Part shown: in pieces, positions 27,906 to 35,592 of the stretch
Numbering within the stretch: the first letter of the stretch is position 1
How the letters are laid out: each line of letters begins with the position of its first letter
Virus record (IMG/VR): IMGVR_UViG_3300025671_000218
Coordinates: 1 to 35,592 of that record
Length of the DNA stretch: 35,592 nt
Source: a virus
Direction: 5' to 3' (one strand)
Notes under the pieces: generated by a model
Told to the model about the DNA's origin: nothing
The model's database searches: none
Seen by the model: the letters and a program-made list of their open reading frames with translations, nothing else
Translations under genes and position numbers: made by a program

Positions 27906-28931
27906 ATGGAAAATGAACAAGAAAAGTCATTATTTGATGATTTGGTAGCATTTGATGAACCAACTCCTATATTAGATGAAGAACAAGATATTAATGAAAG
28001 CGTTGACGATGTTGTTGACAATGACAATGAACTTGTTGAAGATGAAGTGGGTGAGGAAATGGTTAGCGAAGAGGCTATCGAAGAAGACAATAGGGTAGAA
28101 GCACTCTATGAACTGTTGATTGAAAATCAAATAGTTGCAAAGAATGATGACTTTAAGCCAACCTTAGACAATCTACAGGAACTTGTAGAGTCATTACCTG
28201 AGCAATACTTTTTAAAAGCAGCTGATTCGTTGCCACCAGAAGCTAAACAGATAGCACAAGCTATTTTTTATCTAGGTGAGAATGCTACTAGGGATGAGAT
28301 AGTTAAATTATTAGATAATCCTATTCCTACAGTAGACTTTAATAACGAAGATGCGTCTTATAATTATTTGTACGACAAACTAAAAGGTACTAAAGGATTT
28401 AAAGACGATGCTAAACTTAAAAAGTACTTAGACACGCTTAAAGAAGACGAGTCTATTAACGATACTGCTAAGGAGTTGTATGATGAAGATATTGCTGAAC
28501 AAGAACAGGCTAAACAGTCTCAACTTGATAATCTTAAACAGCAAAAGGTAGAAAGAGAACAACAAGTAAAGCAGTTTTATAAGAATATTGATGCAGAGTT
28601 AAAAAACTTGCCATGGCAACAAGATAAGAAACAACAAGTTGTTGAGTATCTACAGCCAGATAAGGTTGATGAAATTAATAAGATGATTCAATCAAGTCCT
28701 ATGGCAATAATTCAACTTGCTGATATATATACTAGGTTTAATCCAGATACAAAGCAGTTTGATTTATCTGACTTTGAATTGAAAACAGAGAGTAAGAAAA
28801 ACTCAGAGATGAAAGACAATGCTAAGAAGGCGAAACTTGATAGCATACTGTCTAAAGTTAAATCTGGTAAGAACAACGTTGCTTCATCGCAACAACAAGG
28901 ATTCTTTTCACAATTTGAAAAAACTAATTAA
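27906..28931 (+). CDS. Acidic scaffold-like protein
   Basis: 341 residues between portal and major capsid genes, the usual place of the scaffold or protease. The N-terminus is extremely acidic (DEEQDINESVDDVVDNDNEL; residues 10-65), the middle helical, and residues ~195-235 form a Q/K-rich coiled coil (EQEQAKQSQLDNLKQQKVER). The C-terminus is basic, then 'QQGFFSQFEKTN'. No protease motif is visible. Acidic plus coiled-coil layout supports an internal scaffolding role in head assembly. Two bases separate its stop from the capsid gene. It follows its own promoter. Confidence 0.65.
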   Translation: MENEQEKSLFDDLVAFDEPTPILDEEQDINESVDDVVDNDNELVEDEVGEEMVSEEAIEEDNRVEALYELLIENQIVAKNDDFKPTLDNLQELVESLPEQYFLKAADSLPPEAKQIAQAIFYLGENATRDEIVKLLDNPIPTVDFNNEDASYNYLYDKLKGTKGFKDDAKLKKYLDTLKEDESINDTAKELYDEDIAEQEQAKQSQLDNLKQQKVEREQQVKQFYKNIDAELKNLPWQQDKKQQVVEYLQPDKVDEINKMIQSSPMAIIQLADIYTRFNPDTKQFDLSDFELKTESKKNSEMKDNAKKAKLDSILSKVKSGKNNVASSQQQGFFSQFEKTN

Positions 28932-28933
28932 AA

Positions 28934-30523
28934 ATGTTAAGACGTAGAAGCGCACTTGAAAAAGTTGCAAGAAAAGGTTGGGGTGGTTCATACGCAGATA
29001 GTTTTACACACGCAGAACTTTTTAGAAGCTATGGGCCAACCTATTTTGGTATGGTTGATGCTCAGTTATTTTCATCTGACATTGACTCTAACATCATTAA
29101 CAAGCCATGGGTATGGTTGACTGCTGCACAAGGCAATATGATGTCAACAGAACCAGGTAAGAACGATTATTGTTGGAGACTTGCAGAAGATGTAGAAGCT
29201 GATGCAAGAATCACAAGAGCTGTAGATGGCTCTACCCCAGGTTTAGGTGGTGCTGAATTTCAAATCTACTTAGACAGAGGTTGGTTTCATGAGCCAGTAT
29301 TGTTAAAGACTGAATCACATGATGCTCCTTTGTTAAGAATTGTAGGTCATCCAGTACAAATCTCTGCTAACGAATGGCAGTATACAGTTAAGTTGCAAGA
29401 TGGTAATCCTGCTTCTTATATTGACGCTGCTTATTTTGAGCCAGGTCGTAGAGTAATCGATGGAGGTACATCTACTACAGATGAATTGAACTACAAGTAT
29501 GGTGGCGATTATTTTGCTAACGTATTTGAACTTCAATCTCACATTGGATATTTAGGACGTAAAGTAGAAGTTACTGATAAGTTTATCAGACTTGAAATGG
29601 CAGGTAAGTCAGGTGGTATGTCTTATGGTATTAGTGGTAGAGGTGGTTCTTACTCTGATGGACAAGCTATTGGAGTAGGTTATGTATATCAGCCAGGTCT
29701 ACAAGACAAGACTACATCTAAGAAGATTCCACAAGGTTCGTTTGTATCTATGGCAGAAGCTAGATTGTCTGAGCGTATTAACGAAGACAAGAACTTTATG
29801 GCTGAGTTTGGTAGAAACGAAGTAACTGTAGATCCAGAAACAGGTAGACCATTAAAGGTTGCTCCAGGTTGGAGACAGTTGAGAAAAGACGGACACTACA
29901 GACCACACAATGGTAGCTTAACTCTTTACAACATCTATGAGAAACTACAGGATGTATTTACTACTAGATATGGAGTAGGTGAGCCTGTTGTTGTTCTTAA
30001 GACTGGTAAAGGTGGTATTGAGATGTTCTCAAGACTTGTTAAAGAAGAAGCAGGACTTGCACCATTTACTTTAGTAGATAGCTACTTTGTAGGTAGAACA
30101 GAAAGTGAGATTACACCTAACGCTCTTAAGTTTGGTGCGCAGTTTACAGAGGTACTAATGCCTAACGGTATTACTATCAAAGTAATGTACGACCCAACTA
30201 AAGATAATCCTCGTTATTATCCTGAGAAAGTACCTGGTACTCACTATTCTTATGAGTCATTTACATTTGATTGTTTAGACTTAGGTCAAACTGACGCAGC
30301 TCCTGCATCTGCTACTTCAAGAAGCAACATCGTAGGTGTATACGAAGAAGCATACGAAGAATACTTCATGGTTTCTAACGTATATGATATTTACAGTGGT
30401 GCTAAGAAGAATGGCGAAAATGTAGCTGTACTTGACAAGCAAGCAGGTATCTATAGAGGTACTTCATTTGGTATTAACTTCTGGGATATGTCAAGAGTAT
30501 TGACTATGCCTTATAACGCATAA
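28934..30523 (+). CDS. Major capsid protein
   Basis: 529 residues, MLRRRSALEKVARKGWGGSY at the N-terminus. The size, the G-rich central 'GKSGGMSYGISGRGGSYSDG' loop region, 'GWRQLRKDGHYRPHNGSLTLYN', and the C-terminal 'YRGTSFGINFWDMSRVLTMPYN' fit crAss-like capsid proteins (HK97 fold expected; ~500 residues). Codon choice is the most biased in the window, with frequent 'GGT', 'GAA' and 'GTA', as expected for the most abundant virion protein. The crAss-like MCP usually follows the scaffold gene, as here. No leader peptide is evident. Confidence 0.8.
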   Translation: MLRRRSALEKVARKGWGGSYADSFTHAELFRSYGPTYFGMVDAQLFSSDIDSNIINKPWVWLTAAQGNMMSTEPGKNDYCWRLAEDVEADARITRAVDGSTPGLGGAEFQIYLDRGWFHEPVLLKTESHDAPLLRIVGHPVQISANEWQYTVKLQDGNPASYIDAAYFEPGRRVIDGGTSTTDELNYKYGGDYFANVFELQSHIGYLGRKVEVTDKFIRLEMAGKSGGMSYGISGRGGSYSDGQAIGVGYVYQPGLQDKTTSKKIPQGSFVSMAEARLSERINEDKNFMAEFGRNEVTVDPETGRPLKVAPGWRQLRKDGHYRPHNGSLTLYNIYEKLQDVFTTRYGVGEPVVVLKTGKGGIEMFSRLVKEEAGLAPFTLVDSYFVGRTESEITPNALKFGAQFTEVLMPNGITIKVMYDPTKDNPRYYPEKVPGTHYSYESFTFDCLDLGQTDAAPASATSRSNIVGVYEEAYEEYFMVSNVYDIYSGAKKNGENVAVLDKQAGIYRGTSFGINFWDMSRVLTMPYNA

Positions 30524-30553
30524 ATTAATTAATAAACATAGGCACGAAACGCT

Positions 30554-31678
30554 ATGAATCCACTTAAAATTATTGTTAAGCCTGTACCACGAGAGAGTGT
30601 ACAGAGAAGACATTTGACACCAGTTAAAGTATTTGATCCTAACACAGGTCAGTTTGTAGACACAGGACATGTTAGCGGTAAGACTAAAGCTCGTAATGCG
30701 ACTGAATCTTTACCGTTTCAACCTGATAGAGCTAAAAACAAATATAAAACAGGGTTAGAAGAAATGGTTGATAATGACTTCAAAGGAATGGATGTATTAA
30801 CTTTAAAGTCGCAACGTTCTCTCAGCAATGGCTGGGATGATTATCTAGACAGAATAGTAGAGCAGGATAAAATATCACGACAGACGCTCTATGAGATTAT
30901 GGATGGTGTTGAACCTGACTACTATTCTTCTAGAATACAATACGACAGTTTGAATCCAGGCAATTTGTTTGGAGGTGGTGAGAAAGAAAGGTCTTTTATT
31001 GAGCAGTTTGAGATTATTATGTATGATGGAGCAAATGTGTTTTCATCAGATACGAGTAGGGGTAGACTTGCAATACAACTATTAAAGAATAGGTCAGATG
31101 TAGCGTCTGATAAGCAGTTTAATCCTAACTCACACAGATGGTATATTGCAGAAGAGAATGAGGAAGAGTTAGATAGAGTAAAAGTACACGAGTTAGAAAA
31201 CGAAGCTGTTTTCTACTTGTATGATTTAAAATCTAACTATCCTGAGTTTAAGATGTATCAGTTTGCTATACAGATTAAAACAAACAACAATATACCACTT
31301 GTAAAAGGTGAAGTTGCGCCATCTATAGTGTATGACCAACTAAACACCTACATTAAAGCGAAGACGAAGGATAAGAAGGATAACATTAATAAGTTCATTG
31401 ACTTGTTTAATAAGTTTAAGAAGAGTCAGCATCTGTTTGAGATGGACTACTTAATACAGCAGGGAGTAAATGCTAACTGTTTATTCTACGATAAAGGTCA
31501 ACTATATTGGAAGGATAAGAGCGGTGAACCTAATGTATATAAGTGGAGAAATGATGAAGCGTTTAGAGCATTCTTATTAGAAGAAGAATCTAAATACAAT
31601 CCAAAGGAGAAAGAGATGTCTAACTATTACATTGACTTTAAAAACGAGTTAAAAGCGAAAGGAATACGACTTAAATGA
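30554..31678 (+). CDS. Putative virion structural protein
   Basis: 374 residues, MNPLKIIVKPVPRESVQRRH. N-terminal ~75 residues are basic and Pro-rich with 'KVFDPNTGQFVDTGHVSGKT'; the rest is helical and charged (GLEEMVDNDFKGMDVLTLKS, EENEEELDRVKVHELEN). No family recognised. Conserved position right after the capsid gene in crAss-like genomes suggests a head-associated or connector protein. It overlaps the next gene by ATGA. A 30-base AT-rich spacer precedes it. Confidence 0.6.
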   Translation: MNPLKIIVKPVPRESVQRRHLTPVKVFDPNTGQFVDTGHVSGKTKARNATESLPFQPDRAKNKYKTGLEEMVDNDFKGMDVLTLKSQRSLSNGWDDYLDRIVEQDKISRQTLYEIMDGVEPDYYSSRIQYDSLNPGNLFGGGEKERSFIEQFEIIMYDGANVFSSDTSRGRLAIQLLKNRSDVASDKQFNPNSHRWYIAEENEEELDRVKVHELENEAVFYLYDLKSNYPEFKMYQFAIQIKTNNNIPLVKGEVAPSIVYDQLNTYIKAKTKDKKDNINKFIDLFNKFKKSQHLFEMDYLIQQGVNANCLFYDKGQLYWKDKSGEPNVYKWRNDEAFRAFLLEEESKYNPKEKEMSNYYIDFKNELKAKGIRLK

Positions 31679-32388
31679 GTGTATTAAAACTACATTGGCA
31701 GTTTAAACAAAGGTTTAACAAGTTAGATAGCGACAACTATCGTGATCTAACGCCAATGGAAATAGATGAAAGGTTAAATGACGCAGTTGGAGTATTTGGT
31801 GAGACGTTTTTCTCAGACGAGAGCCATACACAACGACTCGACTGGATGTCGCCTTTACTCTATACAGAAACTATACCTACTGTTCGTGTTTCTAATTCTA
31901 CTTTTAGTGTTGACTTATCTACCCTTACTCATAAATACTGGCATATCAAACGTGTTAATGCTAGTACAGATTGTGGTGCTATAGACTTTGAAATAACTGG
32001 TCATGGACGTATATCTGACATCTTAAGAGACGAGTTTCAAAAGCCATCTAAAAAGTGGTTAAGAATAGTTGGATTATTAGAAAACAATAAGCTAATAATT
32101 CATACAGATGTAGACTGGGATGTAAATAATATCACAATAACTTATGTAAGATACCCACAGCCTGTATTCTTTGGTGGTTATGATACGCCTGAGTATATAG
32201 AGTGTACAGAGAATTGCGAAGGGTTATTAAATAGAGAATCAAGCCCACAAGACTTAGAGATAACAGACTATACAGTAAGAAGATTTATAATCGAATTAGC
32301 TGTTAAAGAAGCACACAGAATATTAATGAATAGTGGAGGTGTTCAACTCCAACAAGAAAAAGTGAACAGTATGGTAAATAGTAACTAA
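31675..32388 (+). CDS. Putative head-tail connector (adaptor) protein
   Basis: 237 residues beginning MSVLKLHWQFKQRFNKLDSD. N-terminal helices (DLTPMEIDERLNDAVGVFGE), a strand-rich middle (VRVSNSTFSVDLSTL; KWLRIVGLLENNKLIIHTDV) and a C-terminal helix (RRFIIELAVKEAHRILMNSG). This helix-beta-helix layout and its position after the capsid gene fit the first ring or adaptor proteins docked under the portal of podovirus-like phages. ATGA overlap with upstream gene. Assignment is from layout and position. Confidence 0.6.
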   Translation: MSVLKLHWQFKQRFNKLDSDNYRDLTPMEIDERLNDAVGVFGETFFSDESHTQRLDWMSPLLYTETIPTVRVSNSTFSVDLSTLTHKYWHIKRVNASTDCGAIDFEITGHGRISDILRDEFQKPSKKWLRIVGLLENNKLIIHTDVDWDVNNITITYVRYPQPVFFGGYDTPEYIECTENCEGLLNRESSPQDLEITDYTVRRFIIELAVKEAHRILMNSGGVQLQQEKVNSMVNSN

Positions 32389-32394
32389 TTTGAA

Positions 32395-33762
32395 ATGAGA
32401 AAAAACTCAGCGCAAACTGCGCAAATCGTAGATTTTATTTATGCTAAAACCGATAATGGCAACGATGATGTTGCTATGATTGGAAGCAGCACTACTGCAT
32501 TTAACATTGCAGATGGAGAGGTGCAACTTGTAGACCCACATTCATCAACTGGTGATTTTTTACAAACTTCTGATGCAGCTAATTATGAAGCAATTCAGAT
32601 TGTACAGGGTACTCCTAATTCAACTGCATTGTATAACGTTGATCCTTTTGGTACAGGTTATCCTGCAGTAGAAAAGTCAGGTATTCTTAAGAAAGGTAAT
32701 GTATTAAGCGTTGCCAAGTATGAGTATGCTCTTCCTACTTATCAAGTAACGCAGTTATCTGGTATTAGTGGAGAAAATGGCGACACTACTTATCAGTTAG
32801 TTGTTACAATGCAATCAGTAAGAGGTGATATTACTTATGGAATGAACAAAGAAGTATTTAGCGTAAGCTATGATAAGTCTTTAGCTTCTCCTACACAAGC
32901 TATTCTTCTTAAGCATTTTGCTACTGAATTAAACAAATTCAGCTCTATTGTAGGTACTGTTGCAGGACAAGGTGGTACTAAGCCATTTATGGTTCTTGCA
33001 TTAGAAACTACTACTACTGATGCTGATACTATTGGAAGTTTAGCTGTAGGAGATACTATTCCTGTTGGCACTTACAACGGTACTGCAGTAACTTATACTG
33101 TAGATAAGAATTTGTTGCATACTTTAAACGCAGCTATCAATGATGACACTACACTTTATCCACAACCATTTACAGATGGTGTAACTACAGGATATAAGGT
33201 AGTAGATGGTACTACAGCTACATCTATTTCAAGATTGTTGTTTGTTGCTTTAGACGAAACTCCATTATTGGCATTTGATGACATTATGGAAGTTAAAACT
33301 AGAATTGACTTTGGTATTAACGATCTTACCTATACTAAGGATGAATTAGTACCTGCTTTTGAAGGTACTGGACTTGGAAGACAAGTAGTTCTTTGGTACA
33401 GACAAAAAGCTAAGTTGCAGAAGTTCAACATGCAGAATCATCCTGTACACGGTGAGTTCTTTATCAACCAAGACTTGCCTGAGTACTTTACTACTGATGG
33501 TAAGTATTCTTTAACTGTTATTGATTATTTTGATACAGTAGATACTATCAACGGTACAAGTACACATCCTAAGCAGGTTGTTATTGTACACGATGCTGCT
33601 GAAACTGTAGGTGCTGATGTTGCTGCAGGTGTTACTGTTGCTACAACAGCTACTGCTAACTTTGAAAACCAACTATCTGCGTGGATTACATCTGCAAATG
33701 ATAGCTACAAAGCAATTAAATTTTTAGGTACAGCAACTAAAGCTGTTACAACATTTGGATAA
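32395..33762 (+). CDS. Virion structural protein, beta-rich
   Basis: 455 residues. MRKNSAQTAQIVDFIYAKTD; rich in Thr, Ser, Gly and Val with almost no Cys, as in tail-tube, head-fibre or decoration proteins. Strand patterns dominate (YQLVVTMQSVRGDITYG; SISRLLFVALDETPLLAFDD). Codon use is strongly biased like the capsid gene, so probably a high-copy virion part. It is followed by a strong terminator, closing the first virion operon. No family recognised. Confidence 0.65.
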   Translation: MRKNSAQTAQIVDFIYAKTDNGNDDVAMIGSSTTAFNIADGEVQLVDPHSSTGDFLQTSDAANYEAIQIVQGTPNSTALYNVDPFGTGYPAVEKSGILKKGNVLSVAKYEYALPTYQVTQLSGISGENGDTTYQLVVTMQSVRGDITYGMNKEVFSVSYDKSLASPTQAILLKHFATELNKFSSIVGTVAGQGGTKPFMVLALETTTTDADTIGSLAVGDTIPVGTYNGTAVTYTVDKNLLHTLNAAINDDTTLYPQPFTDGVTTGYKVVDGTTATSISRLLFVALDETPLLAFDDIMEVKTRIDFGINDLTYTKDELVPAFEGTGLGRQVVLWYRQKAKLQKFNMQNHPVHGEFFINQDLPEYFTTDGKYSLTVIDYFDTVDTINGTSTHPKQVVIVHDAAETVGADVAAGVTVATTATANFENQLSAWITSANDSYKAIKFLGTATKAVTTFG

Positions 33763-33767
33763 CATAA

Positions 33768-33793
33768 AAAGGGGAGTGTAACAGCTCCCCTTT
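33768..33793 (+). terminator. Rho-independent terminator
   Basis: AAAGGGGAG (33768-33776) pairs perfectly with CTCCCCTTT (33785-33793) around TGTAACAG, and TTTATTAATT follows. It lies 5 bases after the stop at 33762, ending the capsid-to-structural-protein transcript. The next ATG is 14 bases downstream of the stem, so the following genes rely on read-through or an undetected promoter. Confidence 0.9.
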
Positions 33794-33807
33794 ATTAATT
33801 AATTATC

Positions 33808-34068
33808 ATGTATAAAATACTAACATTGATAAACTTTGATAATCTAATTAAGTCCAGTGGTTTTGCAGTATTTGTAATGTTTTCAATGATGACAGCTATG
33901 GCTTACACTCTTTGGCAACAGTATAATAGAACAAACGATAGATTGACAAAATTAGAGCAAGAAGTCTTTGAGTGTTATAAAGAAAACAACTTAAAGAACC
34001 AACTACTAATTGAAAGGAACACAGAAGTTATGGAGCGTGTTATTTATAAACTAGAAAACGAAAAATAA
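33808..34068 (+). CDS. Holin-like or spanin-like small membrane protein
   Basis: 86 residues: MYKILTLINFDNLIKSSGFA, then one membrane segment (~18-35, FAVFVMFSMMTAMAYTLW), followed by a charged helical tail with heptad-like spacing (RTNDRLTKLEQEVFECYKEN...ERVIYKLENEK). Single TM plus coiled-coil tail suits a phage holin-class or i-spanin-class protein, or an accessory of the virion ejection machine. Only topology supports this. First gene after the terminator. Confidence 0.6.
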   Translation: MYKILTLINFDNLIKSSGFAVFVMFSMMTAMAYTLWQQYNRTNDRLTKLEQEVFECYKENNLKNQLLIERNTEVMERVIYKLENEK

Positions 34069-34069
34069 A

Positions 34070-34417
34070 ATGAGCTTAACAATAGATAAAGCAAAAAGAC
34101 TTGTTGAAGCATTTGGTAAGATAATTAGCCAAGTTGCTACATTAGACAAAGACAAAGATGGTAACATCTCTATATCTGAAGTTATTACTTTTGTACAAGC
34201 TTTCATTATGGAAGCTGTTGCTGTATATGGTGATTTTCCTACAGCTATTAAACAGTTTAGAGATGCAAAAGGTGAAGATAGAACGACTTTAATTACTGCT
34301 TTTTCAGAAGCTTTTGAGTTACCTAATTCAGAAGCAGAAGTATTAATTGAAGATTGGTTATTTCAGATAATCGAAATTGCTGATTTAGTAGGAGAAACCA
34401 TTAAAGTAATTAAGTAA
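34070..34417 (+). CDS. EF-hand protein
   Basis: 115 residues starting MSLTIDKAKRLVEAFGKIIS. Residues 26-37 are DKDKDGNISISE, a perfect 12-residue EF-hand calcium loop (D1, D3, D5, G6, I8, E12), flanked by helices (VEAFGKIISQVATL before, VITFVQAFIMEAVAVY after). The rest is helical with no second canonical loop. Ca2+ binding is a strong prediction; the biological role (calcium-dependent lysis control, virion stability, or adsorption) is open. One base separates it from the membrane protein gene upstream and one base from the next gene. Confidence 0.75.
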   Translation: MSLTIDKAKRLVEAFGKIISQVATLDKDKDGNISISEVITFVQAFIMEAVAVYGDFPTAIKQFRDAKGEDRTTLITAFSEAFELPNSEAEVLIEDWLFQIIEIADLVGETIKVIK

Positions 34418-34418
34418 G

Positions 34419-34964
34419 ATGAATTTTAGTATAGCAAGTGATTTCACTTCTATTACTATATCTGGTGATGCGCTTGAACAGTATATGGCAAATAGTCCAG
34501 TTACTGGTACTTTAAAACTATCTGTCTATACTTGTTCAAGCACTACACCTACTGTAATAGACTTATCCCAAGACATAGATAGTCCTAAGACTATAAATGG
34601 TACAACAGGTTCTTACAATTATATTGTACTACCTGCTGACCTATCTATGACATCTGTAATTAGTAATAAGGTATATAAGTTTCAGTTAGTATATGCAGAC
34701 AGTACTACTTATACAGATAGTACTATTGTGTATGTTAATAAAGATGTAGCTTGTAGATTAGTTAACTACTATGCTACTATTAAAGATTTAATAGATACAA
34801 AAGATTGTGCGGAGAACGATTATTTTATGCCTTACATATTTGATGACTTATTAAGTAGGGCAAATACTTGTGATGATTTTACATTTGAAAATGCGTGTTG
34901 TATATACAATACCATGATAACCATTTTAGACAGTACAGTTAATGAGTGCGGTTGTAGAGAATAA
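34419..34964 (+). CDS. Cysteine-containing virion-type protein
   Basis: 181 residues. The N-terminal ~110 residues are strand- and Thr/Ser-rich (SPVTGTLKLSVYTCSSTTPT; YKFQLVYADSTTYTDSTIVY), like an Ig-type domain. The last ~70 are helical with several cysteines ('CRLVNYYATIKDLIDTKDC', 'CDDFTFENACCIYNTMITIL', 'ECGCRE'). Similar small proteins appear in pairs in Bacteroidota phages near tail genes, as far as I recall. Overlaps the next gene by 23 bases. Function unknown. Confidence 0.6.
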   Translation: MNFSIASDFTSITISGDALEQYMANSPVTGTLKLSVYTCSSTTPTVIDLSQDIDSPKTINGTTGSYNYIVLPADLSMTSVISNKVYKFQLVYADSTTYTDSTIVYVNKDVACRLVNYYATIKDLIDTKDCAENDYFMPYIFDDLLSRANTCDDFTFENACCIYNTMITILDSTVNECGCRE

Positions 34965-35253
34965 ATTAATAGGAGAATTACAAAGAAGAGCATGTAATAT
35001 TGCTACAGGTTATCTTTATAAAGTAAGATGTAAAGATGATTTGTTTTGCAAGTATGCTAGAGATTTGTTTGCATATAGAGTTGCTACAGCTAATGCGTGT
35101 GACGACTCTGATAAAGTTATTAGATGTGTAGAAGGGTTGAGATTAAACGACTGCGTAGGAATGGTAACAGAACAGACAGATTGTACTATAACAATAACTG
35201 ATATAACTCCTTCTGTTACTTGTTCTACAATAACATTTGAAGATATAACTTAA
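34942..35253 (+). CDS. Cysteine-rich small protein paired with upstream gene
   Basis: 103 residues, MSAVVENKLIGELQRRACNI. Helical first half with 'CKDDLFCKYARDLFAYRVATANACDDSDKVIRC', resembling in spacing the cysteine helix of the upstream protein (the 'C-x(5-6)-C' and 'A-C-DD' features), then a Thr-rich strand tail (CTITITDITPSVTCSTITFE). The two may be partners or distant duplicates. Overlap of 23 bases suggests coupled translation. Confidence 0.6.
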   Translation: MSAVVENKLIGELQRRACNIATGYLYKVRCKDDLFCKYARDLFAYRVATANACDDSDKVIRCVEGLRLNDCVGMVTEQTDCTITITDITPSVTCSTITFEDIT

Positions 35254-35254
35254 G

Positions 35255-35592
35255 ATGTCAGTAACAATAAATAAAAAAATACGAGTAACAGGCGAAGCAC
35301 CATTTGTAGAGACATTTGCAGTAAGTAGTGCTAATGCTTATGTTACTAACGTAAAACAAACTCCTGGTGTAGGATATTCAGATTACGAATTTGATATTGT
35401 ATATAGAGATTCTGCGTCTATAGCTACTACTACTATTAGTATGAATGTAACTTCTAATTGTGGAAATGCAGCATCTTATACAATTCCTACATCTTCTCCA
35501 TGCGGAAGCTATGCTTTAAGTAGTATAGTAAAAGATGCGTCAGCTACATATAGATATTCAGTAACTGTATCTAATACTAGTTGTACGGATGT
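35255..35592 (+). CDS. Beta-rich protein, 3' end outside window
   Basis: Frame from the ATG at 35255 remains open to the last base; 112 residues visible, MSVTINKKIRVTGEAPFVET. Alternating strand patterns with Thr, Ser and Tyr (YDEFDIVY-like SDYEFDIVYRDSASIATTTI; YRYSVTVSNTSC) suggest an Ig-like or fibronectin-like tail/fibre protein. Begins one base after the upstream stop codon. The remainder cannot be judged. Confidence 0.7.
   Translation, partial: MSVTINKKIRVTGEAPFVETFAVSSANAYVTNVKQTPGVGYSDYEFDIVYRDSASIATTTISMNVTSNCGNAASYTIPTSSPCGSYALSSIVKDASATYRYSVTVSNTSCTD

Noticed and set aside
27890-28090. Minus-strand Ser/Thr-rich ORF
   Set aside because: It is the antisense image of the Asp/Glu-rich scaffold N-terminus (GAA/GAT repeats read as TTC/ATC), not a gene.
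1-35592. Stop-codon reassignment as found in some crAss-like phages
   Set aside because: Large genes (polA, terL, portal, capsid) are intact under the standard code, and several genes end at TAG or TGA followed directly by the next gene.

Overview
The window looks like part of a crAss-like bacteriophage genome (order Crassvirales or a close relative) infecting a Bacteroidota host. Reasons: a tail-to-head virion block in the crAss-like order (small terminase candidate, large terminase, ~850-residue portal, acidic scaffold-like protein, ~530-residue major capsid protein, then connector-type proteins); an oppositely oriented replication block (family A DNA polymerase, SF2 helicase, DnaB-like helicase, TOPRIM primase, RecA-fold ATPase, uracil-DNA-glycosylase-like protein); low GC; few Shine-Dalgarno sites; and Bacteroidota-type TAnnTTTG promoter elements. 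The standard genetic code fits all genes. I cannot assign a family or genus.

Layout. Positions 1-19339 are almost entirely minus-strand. From right to left, the presumed direction of early transcription, they hold: an SSB-like protein with an acidic tail; about 1.4 kb of regulatory DNA with very small ORFs; small early genes, including a second SSB-like paralogue; a RadC-like JAMM protein; DnaA-domain-IV-like DNA-binding proteins; a glucosaminidase-type lysin; PolA; SF2 helicase; DnaB-like helicase; ATPase; a third acidic-tailed (SSB-candidate) protein; primase; UDG-like protein; and a nucleotide/nuclease cluster (Api92-like protein, MazG-like pyrophosphohydrolase, Holliday-junction-resolvase-like nuclease, dCMP deaminase, RecB-like exonuclease). 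The left end is a run of hypothetical proteins, interrupted by one plus-strand membrane protein (1417-1863). Many genes overlap by ATGA or a few bases, which suggests translational coupling.

Positions 19340-19763 are the divergent control region, with a tandem 27-bp repeat, paired operator-like repeats and a TAAATTTG box. From 19764 to the end everything is on the plus strand: a winged-helix-like regulator, a GroES-like co-chaperonin candidate, small membrane and cysteine-rich proteins, then packaging and virion genes. A strong terminator at 33768-33793 separates the first virion block from a second group (holin-like protein, EF-hand protein, cysteine-rich proteins, and an Ig-like protein cut by the window end).

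The most notable unexplained items are in the early control region: a duplicated candidate RNA pseudoknot with compensatory changes, a duplicated promoter-like element, a 21-bp perfect inverted repeat flanking one small gene, and a 49-residue protein with 19 acidic and no lysine or arginine residues. All functional calls come from reading motifs by eye; no database search was run.
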